Assembly (NCBI GenBank): GCA_027490725.1
Contig: JAIXXN010000002.1
Location: forward strand, 90,996-154,995
Length of the DNA stretch: 64,000 bases
Direction of reading: 5' to 3'
DNA from: Oxalobacteraceae bacterium
GTDB taxonomy: Bacteria; Pseudomonadota; Gammaproteobacteria; Burkholderiales; Burkholderiaceae_D
The position numbers were made by a program, and so were the translations under genes. The notes beneath the pieces were generated by a model. That model was not told the origin of the DNA and did not search any database. It worked only from the letters and a program-made list of their open reading frames with translations. Numbering within the stretch: the stretch's first letter is position 1; every line of letters begins with the position of its first letter. Positions 1 to 6,651 of the stretch are shown here, one piece after another.

Positions 1-429
1 CAGATAGCTGAGCCGATCCACGGCAATCCGGGGCATCTCGCCCTCGCTCCGGTGCAACACCACTTCGGGCACATAGCCGCGTGCCGGAATCGAAATGTGG
101 ATCGGGCTAGAGCGTCCTGCGGTGGCGTAATACTCACCGAGCTTGCGGCGCAAACGTCCCACTTGCACACGCACCACCGGATCATCGGTGGTTGAATAAG
201 TAGCAACATCACGCCGGAACACGGAAAGCCCAATCGCATATTCCTGTAAATCGCGCACCGCGCCCGATTGGTAACGCTCAACCATATATTCGAGCAGCAA
301 GCGGGTGCGGGGCGCGTGGCTGAAGCCCGGACTCGATAGCACACGATGTAATTCCGCGCGGATTTGCTCCGCTGCCACCGGCAGGCCCGACGCCAACGTT
401 GCCGGATTAGCTGATATATAGTTGTTAAT
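1..429 (-). CDS. Winged-helix regulator, N-terminal part (runs off the left edge)
   Basis: An open frame of about 143 codons runs from near 429 to the window edge on the minus strand without a stop. The translation contains EYMVERYQSGAVRDLQEYAI, then VFRRDV, TDDPVVRVQVGRLRRKLGEYY and PARGYVPEV. This is the N-terminal DNA-binding region seen in large bacterial regulators that continue into TolB-like, adenylate-cyclase-like or TPR parts; the continuation lies outside the window. There is no ATG. A good Shine-Dalgarno (AAGGAG, complement of about 434-440) precedes an in-frame ATT at 429-427; in-frame TTG and GTG codons further in are alternatives. It diverges from the STAND protein at 545, so both may share control. 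The family assignment is from sequence pattern; the start is uncertain. Confidence 0.6.
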   Translation of the reverse strand, partial: MNNYISANPATLASGLPVAAEQIRAELHRVLSSPGFSHAPRTRLLLEYMVERYQSGAVRDLQEYAIGLSVFRRDVATYSTTDDPVVRVQVGRLRRKLGEYYATAGRSSPIHISIPARGYVPEVVLHRSEGEMPRIAVDRLSYL

Positions 430-492
430 GATATTCTCCTTATAAAATCGCAACCTTGCTCATGGCTGCAGACAGAGCCACTCTAGGAGAAT

Positions 493-527
493 CCGGCCGG
501 ATTAACCTTCCGTTAACCTTCCGGCCG
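493..527. promoter_or_regulatory. Direct and inverted repeats between two divergent regulators
   Basis: TTAACCTTCC occurs twice in tandem (502-511 and 513-522) and is bracketed by CCGGCCGG (493-500) and CCGGCCG (521-527). Both flanking genes encode OmpR/CadC-type winged helices, which usually bind direct repeats. A shared operator is therefore plausible, but no experiment or second copy supports it here. Confidence 0.35.
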
Positions 528-544
528 CTAAGTCATTGTTTTTT

Positions 545-3500
545 ATGAACAAAAAAGAAAACGAACCAAGCACCAGAAGGTTGCGGGATTTTCAATTTGG
601 CGAGTGGAAGGTCGAAACCGGCAGCAACTCGCTGCTGCGCGGCGAAGAACGCCAGCCACTAGAACCGCGCGCGATGGATGTTTTGTTATTTTTATGCAAA
701 CAGAACGGCGCCGTGGTTTCCAGCGAAGCCATCCTCGAAGCGTGCTGGGGTAGCAGCCTGAGTGGCGACAATCCCGTCCATAAAACCATTGCCCAGTTGC
801 GCCGCGCGCTCGGCGACGACAGCAAAACGCCGCGCTATATCGAGACCATCCGCAAGCGTGGCTATCGCGCCGTCGCCACCGTACGGGAAGACCATGCCGC
901 TGCCAGCGGTGCTTGGATGGAAGGTTCGCCGTTCCGCGGACTGGAAGCATTCGAAGAACAGCACGCTGGCATTTTCTTCGGGCGCCAGCGCGTCACCAGC
1001 CAGCTATGGCAAACTTTGCAGGCACAGCGCCGTGCCGCGTGCGCCATGGTGCTGGTACTCGGCCCGTCCGGATCGGGCAAAACTTCGCTGATCCGGGCCG
1101 GTCTGCTGCCGCGTCTGATGACGATACAGCCGGGCGATACCGAAGCTGCCATCCACGACCACTTGATGCTGGACTGCGCCGATCTGGGCCAACTCAGCGC
1201 CCTGCAAGGGCTGGCCAGCCTGCTGCTCGATGGCGAGAACGCCCAGCAGGAATCATGGTTCCCTGAGGAAAGTGCCGACACACTGGCGCAGCGTCTGGAC
1301 GCCGATCCGGCCGGCGTGGTGGCGCAACTGATCAACTGCGCTGCCGGGCGCCGCACGGCCCTGTTCATCGATCGCTTCGAAGCCCTGTTCCGCCTGCCGC
1401 ACATCAGTGGTCAGCAGCGCCAGCAGATGCTGCTGAGCCTCGATCTGCTGGCGCGCAGCGGTGCCATCACCGTGATTCTGGCTTGCCGCAACGACTTCTA
1501 TCCGGCGCTGGTGGCCTCGCCCCAGCTGATGGCGCTCAAGGAACAGGGCGGACATTTCGACCTGTTGCCGCCCAGTGTCACCGAGCTCGGCGACATCATC
1601 CGCCAGCCCGCCCGGGCAGCCCAGCTGCACTTCGAACGCACCGACAGCGGCGCCCAGCTCGACGATGTACTGAGCGATGCCGCTGCCAGCAGCCCGGATG
1701 CACTGCCGCTATTGCAATACTGTCTGCACGAACTCTACCGTCAACGCAGTGCCGATGGCGCCCTGCGCTTCGAGGTTTTTCAGGCGCTGGGCGGGCTGGA
1801 GGGCGCCATTGGCCGGCGTGCCGAGCAGTTGATCGTGGGACTCTCGCCTGCCCAGGTCAACGCCCTGCCCCACGTGCTATCGCAACTGGTGCAGATTGCC
1901 GAAGGCGATATGGCGGTGACTTCGCGCCACGTGCCATGGTCGGCCCTGCATAGCCCGGCGGAACGGGAACTGGTGCAGGAACTGGTGGATGCGCGCCTGT
2001 TCGTCAGCGATCTGTCGAGCGGTGCGGCGGCGTTTGCCGTCGCACACGAGGCTTTGCTGCGCCGCTGGCCGCGCGTGACCGACTGGATCGAAAACCACCG
2101 CCTCGCCCTGCAGACACGCAGCCGCGTGCGCCAGCAGGCGATCCGCTGGAAAGACAGCGGTGACTCGCGCGATCTGCTGTTGCCAGCCGGTCTACAGGCC
2201 GATCAGGCCAGTGACCTGCTAGCGGTGCCGGGCTTTGTGCTGACGGCGCTGGAACGCGACTTCATCGACGCGTCGCGACGGCGCGTCACCGCTCGCGAAC
2301 GGGTCCGCATTGCGGTACTCAGTGTCGGTGTGGCACTGGCCTTGCTCGCGGGCGTACTGGGCTTAATGGCGCGCTCGGCGCAGCAGCAATCCGAACGTCT
2401 GCGCGGCGAAGCGGAAGGTCTGATGGGCTTTATGCTGGGCGAATTCGTCGACAAACTGCGTCCACTAGGCCGCCTCGACCTGCTCGATACCGTCAGCGCG
2501 CGGGCGCTGGGCTACCTGTCCAGCGAGCCGGCGCAGTCACTCAAGCCCAGCGATCTGGCCTTCCGCGCCAAGGCCTTGCAGGTCATTTCCGAAGTCGACA
2601 TTGCCCGCGCCGATTCGGCCTCGGCCGAAAAAGCACTGACGCTGGCCCACCACATCCTGCAACAGCAGCGCCGGACTGATCCGGACAACCGTACCCTCAT
2701 CAAGGATATGGGCAACAATGCCTTCTGGCTGGGGCAGATCCAGCTTGACCGCAAAGATTATCCGGCGGCCACCCGCCACTTCACCGAGTACCAGCAACTC
2801 AGTGATCAGCTGGCCGCGCTGGCGCCGGGCGATGTGGATGCGTGGATGGAGCAATCCTATGCGCACAGCAATCTCGGCACGGTGGCGCTGAAACAGGGCG
2901 ATATCCGTCGCGCGGCCGACCAGTTCCAGCAGTCAGTGGCGCTCAAATCGCGGGTACTGGCCAGCCGCCCGGATGACCAGAAAATCGTCATGGATCTGGC
3001 CAATAGCGTGTCCTGGCAAGCCAGCGCCAGCGGCAAGCTAGGCCAGCTCGATGCTGCGCTGGCCCTGCATGAACGGGAACTGGCGCTGCTGCAGAAGCTG
3101 CATGACAGCGTGCCCAGCAACGCAGTCTGGAGCAACCGGCTCGCGCTGGCGTATTCCCACCGTGGCGAATTGCGGCAGGCGCTGGGGCAGGAAGCAACCG
3201 CCAATAGCGACTTTGCCCAGGCCCGCACCCTGCTGCAAAGCATCATCCGTCAGGATCCGAGCAACCGCGACTGGCAACTCGATTTGTGCAGTATCGAACT
3301 GCGCTGGCTGGATACCCATCCGGCAGGCGTGAGCAACGCACAGCTCGCCACCACCCTGACATCGCTGAACGAGCGTCTGCATACGCTGAGCCAGCTGGAG
3401 CCGCGCAAGGGCAGCTTGCACCGGCTACTCTCGGTGGTGCAGCAGCGCAGCGCGCAACTGCAGCGTACTGACCGCGCGCAGGCGAGCAGCCTGCTCGAGC

Positions 3501-3823
3501 AGGCACAGCGCACCCTGGAAGCCCAGCTCGAACGCAGCCCGAAAGACCAGTCGATGCGCATCACGCTGGCCGACAACTTCCTGCTGCAGGCCGAGCTGGT
3601 GGCGCGCGAACCGGCAGACGCCGATCGCGCCTGCAAGGCCGCGCAGGACTTGCTGAGCAATGTGGTGCGCGACACGCAGGATTTCCGCCTGCTAACGCCG
3701 TGGGTAAAACTCCACTATTGTCTGCGCGCAGCGGGCAGCGTTAGCAGCGAAAAAGCCCGGCTCGACGCGATGCAGTATCGCGAGCCGTCCTACCTTGGCT
3801 ACATTGCTAGCCACTCTCACTAA
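545..3823 (+). CDS. Winged helix - STAND NTPase - transmembrane - TPR signalling protein
   Basis: This is a large (1092 aa) one-component regulator. Residues about 12-113 form an OmpR/CadC-type winged helix (ending RYIETIRKRGYRAV). A linker with SPFRGLEAF and FFGRQ leads into a STAND-type NTPase with Walker A GPSGSGKTS at about 173-181. One hydrophobic segment lies at about 590-612, and the rest is TPR-like helical repeats. The topology implies a cytoplasmic DNA-binding/NTPase half and a C-terminal half beyond the membrane, as in CadC-like regulators. The ATG at 545 is used; an in-frame TTG at 536 is possible and neither has a clear ribosome site. The downstream gene starts 12 bp after the stop, so they are probably co-transcribed. 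Ligand and targets are unknown. Confidence 0.75.
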   Translation: MNKKENEPSTRRLRDFQFGEWKVETGSNSLLRGEERQPLEPRAMDVLLFLCKQNGAVVSSEAILEACWGSSLSGDNPVHKTIAQLRRALGDDSKTPRYIETIRKRGYRAVATVREDHAAASGAWMEGSPFRGLEAFEEQHAGIFFGRQRVTSQLWQTLQAQRRAACAMVLVLGPSGSGKTSLIRAGLLPRLMTIQPGDTEAAIHDHLMLDCADLGQLSALQGLASLLLDGENAQQESWFPEESADTLAQRLDADPAGVVAQLINCAAGRRTALFIDRFEALFRLPHISGQQRQQMLLSLDLLARSGAITVILACRNDFYPALVASPQLMALKEQGGHFDLLPPSVTELGDIIRQPARAAQLHFERTDSGAQLDDVLSDAAASSPDALPLLQYCLHELYRQRSADGALRFEVFQALGGLEGAIGRRAEQLIVGLSPAQVNALPHVLSQLVQIAEGDMAVTSRHVPWSALHSPAERELVQELVDARLFVSDLSSGAAAFAVAHEALLRRWPRVTDWIENHRLALQTRSRVRQQAIRWKDSGDSRDLLLPAGLQADQASDLLAVPGFVLTALERDFIDASRRRVTARERVRIAVLSVGVALALLAGVLGLMARSAQQQSERLRGEAEGLMGFMLGEFVDKLRPLGRLDLLDTVSARALGYLSSEPAQSLKPSDLAFRAKALQVISEVDIARADSASAEKALTLAHHILQQQRRTDPDNRTLIKDMGNNAFWLGQIQLDRKDYPAATRHFTEYQQLSDQLAALAPGDVDAWMEQSYAHSNLGTVALKQGDIRRAADQFQQSVALKSRVLASRPDDQKIVMDLANSVSWQASASGKLGQLDAALALHERELALLQKLHDSVPSNAVWSNRLALAYSHRGELRQALGQEATANSDFAQARTLLQSIIRQDPSNRDWQLDLCSIELRWLDTHPAGVSNAQLATTLTSLNERLHTLSQLEPRKGSLHRLLSVVQQRSAQLQRTDRAQASSLLEQAQRTLEAQLERSPKDQSMRITLADNFLLQAELVAREPADADRACKAAQDLLSNVVRDTQDFRLLTPWVKLHYCLRAAGSVSSEKARLDAMQYREPSYLGYIASHSH

Positions 3824-3835
3824 GCGAGGAAATTC

Positions 3836-4216
3836 ATGTCCACCATTGCAAGCCGCAGCGTCGTGCCACAAACCACCATCGTGCAGGTCGTCGCCGTCAA
3901 GAAACCGGACGGCAACGGCTACGATATCCGTAGCTTCCCGAACCGCATCGTGGTGGACAGCAATGATGCCGTCCTGATTTTCCAGCTGGTGGATCCGACC
4001 AGTGCCGACGTGGTGTTCCTGCCACCTACCGTCACGCCGGTCGGCCAGGACCAGCTCAGCACGCTGGCGATTAGCCGCGATGGCAAGCGTCTGTTGATGA
4101 GCGACCTCGATTCCGTCTCCGGCATCTACCACCTGATCCTGCGGGTGAAAGACGCTAGCGGCGCGATCTACACGCACGATCCGGAAGTGGTGAACCGCCC
4201 CGACACGACGCGCTAA
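3836..4216 (+). CDS. Small protein of unknown function
   Basis: A 126-aa protein without signal peptide or membrane segment. It has a beta-rich pattern (IVQVVAVKKPDGNGYDIRSF, then VLIFQLVDPTSADVVFLPP) like a small all-beta domain. A GAGGAAATTC ribosome site precedes the ATG. It starts 12 bp after the STAND regulator stop and is probably its operon partner, perhaps an output or accessory factor. I do not recognise the family with confidence; it faintly recalls small proteins labelled DP-EP family. No function is claimed. Confidence 0.6.
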   Translation: MSTIASRSVVPQTTIVQVVAVKKPDGNGYDIRSFPNRIVVDSNDAVLIFQLVDPTSADVVFLPPTVTPVGQDQLSTLAISRDGKRLLMSDLDSVSGIYHLILRVKDASGAIYTHDPEVVNRPDTTR

Positions 4217-4312
4217 AGCGCCGCGCCGCTGGTCTGAGGCGCCGCAAGGCACTGCACGTACTGCGGCCGTGACGGGCGTGGTACGCGATGCCGCTCCCTC
4301 GCTGTTTTGTCC

Positions 4313-4437
4313 CTGTTACGACACTGTTACTTTGCTGTTACTTTGCTGCTACTTTGCTGCTACTGCGGCGATACATTACCCCGACCTCCCTGTTACGTAG
4401 CGGTTACTTTAGGCCGCCAGCTGTTACGTCCTGCTAC
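4313..4437 (+). promoter_or_regulatory. Array of 11-bp-phased CTGTTAC/CTGCTAC direct repeats
   Basis: CTG(T/C)TAC heptamers start at 4313, 4324, 4335, 4346 and 4357, exactly 11 bp apart, mostly separated by TTTG. Further copies lie at 4390 (33 bp on, still in phase), 4401 (CGGTTAC), 4421 and 4431. Seven-base direct repeats with 4-bp spacers are the architecture of Pho boxes (CTGTCAT-N4-CTGTCAT) and of OmpR/PhoB-type sites in general. The array occupies the 330-bp gap 4217-4546, ending about 110 bp before the next gene. No other gene is visible in that gap. The binding protein is not known: PhoB or a neighbouring winged-helix regulator are the candidates. Confidence 0.6.
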
Positions 4438-4546
4438 TACGCAGGGGCGCCGAATCTCCCTATTCTGATGCCAGTGACATCTGACACTAGGCGCTCCGAA
4501 ACCCGAGCGCCGGCGCGGTCACGTACGCCTGCAGCGGGAGAACAGC

Positions 4547-5182
4547 TTGAAATTGCTCTACATGAACCAGGGTGGTGCCGGCAACTGGGCCGCCATTCCC
4601 TACCGCGACTACAACCTGCTGATGCTGGCCGAGTCCGCCATCGTCAAAGACGGATTCCACGTCGCATGGACTTCACGCAAAGGCATCTGGCCAGTGCTGT
4701 CTATCCAGAGTGCCGACGCCAACCTGTCGATCGACCAGCCCTGCGATCTGGACTATGTAGCCCAGCATGTGCGGCCACTGGTAACCTTCACCATCAATCC
4801 GGCCGATCCCGTGCGCATCGTCTTCATGCACCTGAAAGCGGGCGATGAAGCGGGCGCCACCCGCGCCCTGCAATCGGCAGTGGACGCAGTGGCCAGAGAG
4901 CAATTCGAACGTAGCGAAAAAGTACTGTGGATCGGCGACTTCAACCGCGCCCGCGTCGACTGTCTACGCGAGCAGTTTGCCGATCTGGAAGTACTGGTGA
5001 TGGCTGGCGGCCAGAGCCAGCGCGAGTTGGACTGCGCCTACCTGTCCGGCAACTGGCAAGGCTACTCCCTGACGGCTGGTATCGTGCCTGTCCCGGGCGA
5101 CCAGAGTCATACCGGCATCGCCATCGAATATCAGCGTAACGGCGCGTCCGCCCGTCTCCAGCAGTCCACCGCCCAGCCATGA
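4547..5182 (+). CDS. Endonuclease/exonuclease/phosphatase-fold protein
   Basis: A 211-aa cytoplasmic protein. Features of the EEP (DNase I-like) fold are visible: MNQGG near the N-terminus, RIVFMHLKAG in the middle, the WIGDFNRA metal/catalytic motif at about residues 126-133, and DQSHTGIAIEY near the end in place of the usual SDHxP/V block. The exact nuclease or phosphodiesterase activity cannot be read from this, and the altered C-terminal His motif means activity is uncertain. Start: TTG at 4547 has GGGAG 6-7 bp upstream; ATG 4562 is the alternative. Its stop overlaps the ATG of the next gene (ATGA), so the two are translationally coupled. The repeat array at 4313-4437 lies in its leader. 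Confidence 0.55.
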   Translation: MKLLYMNQGGAGNWAAIPYRDYNLLMLAESAIVKDGFHVAWTSRKGIWPVLSIQSADANLSIDQPCDLDYVAQHVRPLVTFTINPADPVRIVFMHLKAGDEAGATRALQSAVDAVAREQFERSEKVLWIGDFNRARVDCLREQFADLEVLVMAGGQSQRELDCAYLSGNWQGYSLTAGIVPVPGDQSHTGIAIEYQRNGASARLQQSTAQP

Positions 5183-5559
5183 TAATCACCCTGACGCGAC
5201 TCGAAGGGGCTGACAAAGAAGGCCAGCGGCGCAGCTTTACGAGCTTTCAGGAAGCCGACAAAACCTTGCGCAACTGGTCGATGACGGCTCCCGGCGACGG
5301 CAGCTACCACCGCTGCGAGTACCTGATCGAAGACAGGCGCCAGCACCTCACCCTCAAAGGCCAATACGACCTCAAACACTGGCGCGTGGAATGCGCCAAC
5401 TTGCGCGCCCATATTGTTGGCAGCCTGGAATTTCTAGCCGAAGCCGACCAGCCAGCAGCAGCGCACACCAGCCGCTATGCCGCCCTGGTGCAGCAATATT
5501 CCGACGCCGTGCGCAACAATGCCCGCAGGCTGGCCGAACTGTTTCAGCGCGTCCATTAA
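5179..5559 (+). CDS. Small protein resembling the LPD25 mobile-element domain
   Basis: A 126-aa soluble protein whose ATG overlaps the previous stop. Residues about 18-70 (SFTSFQEADKTL, then TAPGDGSYHRCEYLIEDRR, then LKGQYDLKHW) follow the pattern of LPD25-like domains, short modules found in large polyvalent proteins of plasmids and conjugative elements. The C-terminus is helical (YAALVQQYSDAVRNNARRLAELF). The function is unknown. Coupling with an EEP-fold protein suggests the pair acts together, possibly as a remnant or cargo of a mobile element; that part is inference. Confidence 0.45.
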   Translation: MIITLTRLEGADKEGQRRSFTSFQEADKTLRNWSMTAPGDGSYHRCEYLIEDRRQHLTLKGQYDLKHWRVECANLRAHIVGSLEFLAEADQPAAAHTSRYAALVQQYSDAVRNNARRLAELFQRVH

Positions 5560-5608
5560 TCTCTGCGGCGCAGGGCAACGATGGTCTAGCGGATCGCCAA
5601 CGCTCACG

Positions 5609-5666
5609 TGTAAAGTTTGCTTGACATTCGGATTCTGCCTGCCTAATATGTAAAGCATACTTTACA
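5609..5666 (+). promoter_or_regulatory. Consensus sigma-70 promoter with two operator palindromes
   Basis: A -35 TTGACA (5621-5626) and -10 TAATAT (5644-5649) are separated by 17 bp. A perfect palindrome TGTAAAG-CATA-CTTTACA (5649-5666) sits at and just after the -10. A near-copy TGTAAAG-TTTG-CTTGACA (5609-5626) covers the -35. The centres are 40 bp apart. The only regulator in the operon is the HTH protein at 6100, so autorepression by it is the simplest reading. Confidence 0.7.
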
Positions 5667-5683
5667 ACCTGAGGGAGGAAGTC

Positions 5684-6103
5684 ATGCACCATGCCGCCGA
5701 ACCACGCTATAGTGCCGCCGAACGCCGCAAGCAATGGCAGTATCTGCGCGAACTGGGAGCTAGTATTGCCATCTACATCGCACTGCTGGTACCGTCGCTG
5801 ATGTACGGACCAGCGCTAACTGACAGCCTGCTGCGAACTGCCGTCCTGACCTGTCCAATGCTGGGCTTCTTCCTGATGATCTGGGCCATCGCGCGGCAAG
5901 TGCAGCGGATGGACGAATACCAGCGCCGCCTGACACTGGAAAGCCTGAGTCTGGCAGCCGCAATCACCGCCGCGATCACCTTCACCTACGGCTTTCTGGA
6001 GAATGCCGGCTACCCGCGGCTGAGCATGTTCGTCGTCTGGGGCATCATGGGCAGCGCCTGGGGCGTGGCAGGCGTACTGCGCTGCTGGGCGGCCAAGCGA
6101 TGA
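5684..6103 (+). CDS. Four-helix inner-membrane protein of an HTH-paired operon
   Basis: A 139-aa protein with four predicted membrane helices (around IAIYIALLVPSLMYG, TAVLTCPMLGFFLMIWAI, LAAAITAAITFTYGF and LSMFVVWGIMGSAWGVAGVL). Between helices 2 and 3 lies RQVQRMDEYQRRLTLES, a conserved-looking cytoplasmic loop common in small membrane proteins encoded beside short XRE regulators. The ribosome site GAGGGAGG precedes ATG 5684. The stop overlaps the regulator ATG (ATGA). Its role is unknown; the pairing suggests a self-regulated membrane stress or signalling unit. Confidence 0.65.
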   Translation: MHHAAEPRYSAAERRKQWQYLRELGASIAIYIALLVPSLMYGPALTDSLLRTAVLTCPMLGFFLMIWAIARQVQRMDEYQRRLTLESLSLAAAITAAITFTYGFLENAGYPRLSMFVVWGIMGSAWGVAGVLRCWAAKR

Positions 6104-6288
6104 ACAACAACATCCGTGCCTTGCGGGCCGAGCGCGGCTGGAGCCAGGCGCATCTGGCCGATCAGCTAGCCGTCTCGCGCCAGACCGTCAACGCCATCGA
6201 AACCGGCCGCTACGACCCCAGCCTGCCGCTAGCGTTCGCCATCGCCCGCCTGTTCGCACTGCGCATCGAAGACATCTTCAGCGCCTAA
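6100..6288 (+). CDS. Short XRE-family HTH regulator
   Basis: A 62-aa protein that is essentially one helix-turn-helix domain (NIRALRAERGWSQAHLADQL, then SRQTVNAIETGRYDPSLPLAFAIARLF). It belongs to the short YozG/YgzD-like group, which lacks a ligand domain. It is translationally coupled to the membrane protein upstream. It probably binds the TGTAAAG palindromes at 5609-5666 and represses its own operon, inferred from context. Its stop lies one base before an inverted-repeat element (6290). Confidence 0.85.
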   Translation: MNNNIRALRAERGWSQAHLADQLAVSRQTVNAIETGRYDPSLPLAFAIARLFALRIEDIFSA

Positions 6289-6289
6289 A

Positions 6290-6551
6290 AACCGGGGTCA
6301 GATCCGACATCCGGACACGTGCTCTTCCGTTGTCGCGCTCCTGTTTGCTACCCGCAACGCATCGAAGCAGCGGACGGACCGCAATTCACCTCGCTCGCTA
6401 GCAGCGCACCAGACGCGCTTCTAGCGCCCAGGAACTTGCAGGTTTGGAGCGATCGTCAGAATGTACAGTGCGACAATCCAGCCATCGGCTAGCAGCGGAA
6501 AATAGCGCGGTAGGTCGAGCTCGTGTCCGGATGTCGGATCTGACCCCGGTT
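6290..6551. repeat. REPIN/MITE-like inverted-repeat element, copy 1
   Basis: A 262-bp element whose first 30 bp (starting AACCGGGGTCAGATCCGACA) are the exact reverse complement of its last 30 bp. Pairing continues about 5 bp further with one mismatch (GTGCTC versus GAGCTC). The interior carries no convincing gene and does not resemble the other copies. It starts one base after the stop of the HTH gene. No transposase is present in the window. The ends fit non-autonomous elements moved in trans, such as REP doublets served by a RAYT transposase; that link is inferred. Confidence 0.8.
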
Positions 6552-6587
6552 CTGGCTAGCCTGAATAAGCATATAGACATTGCGTCG

Positions 6588-6617
6588 TTGATAAAATGAA
6601 TTCACTGCTCGTATGAT
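6588..6617 (+). promoter_or_regulatory. Promoter of the TonB receptor gene
   Basis: TTGATA (6588-6593) and TATGAT (6612-6617) are 18 bp apart, upstream of the receptor. The -10 overlaps the upstream in-frame ATG at 6613, supporting translation from ATG 6652 instead. No Fur-box-like palindrome is evident. Confidence 0.45.
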
Positions 6618-6651
6618 CTTATTTCGGCTTTTACTCAGTAAGGATTTCGTC

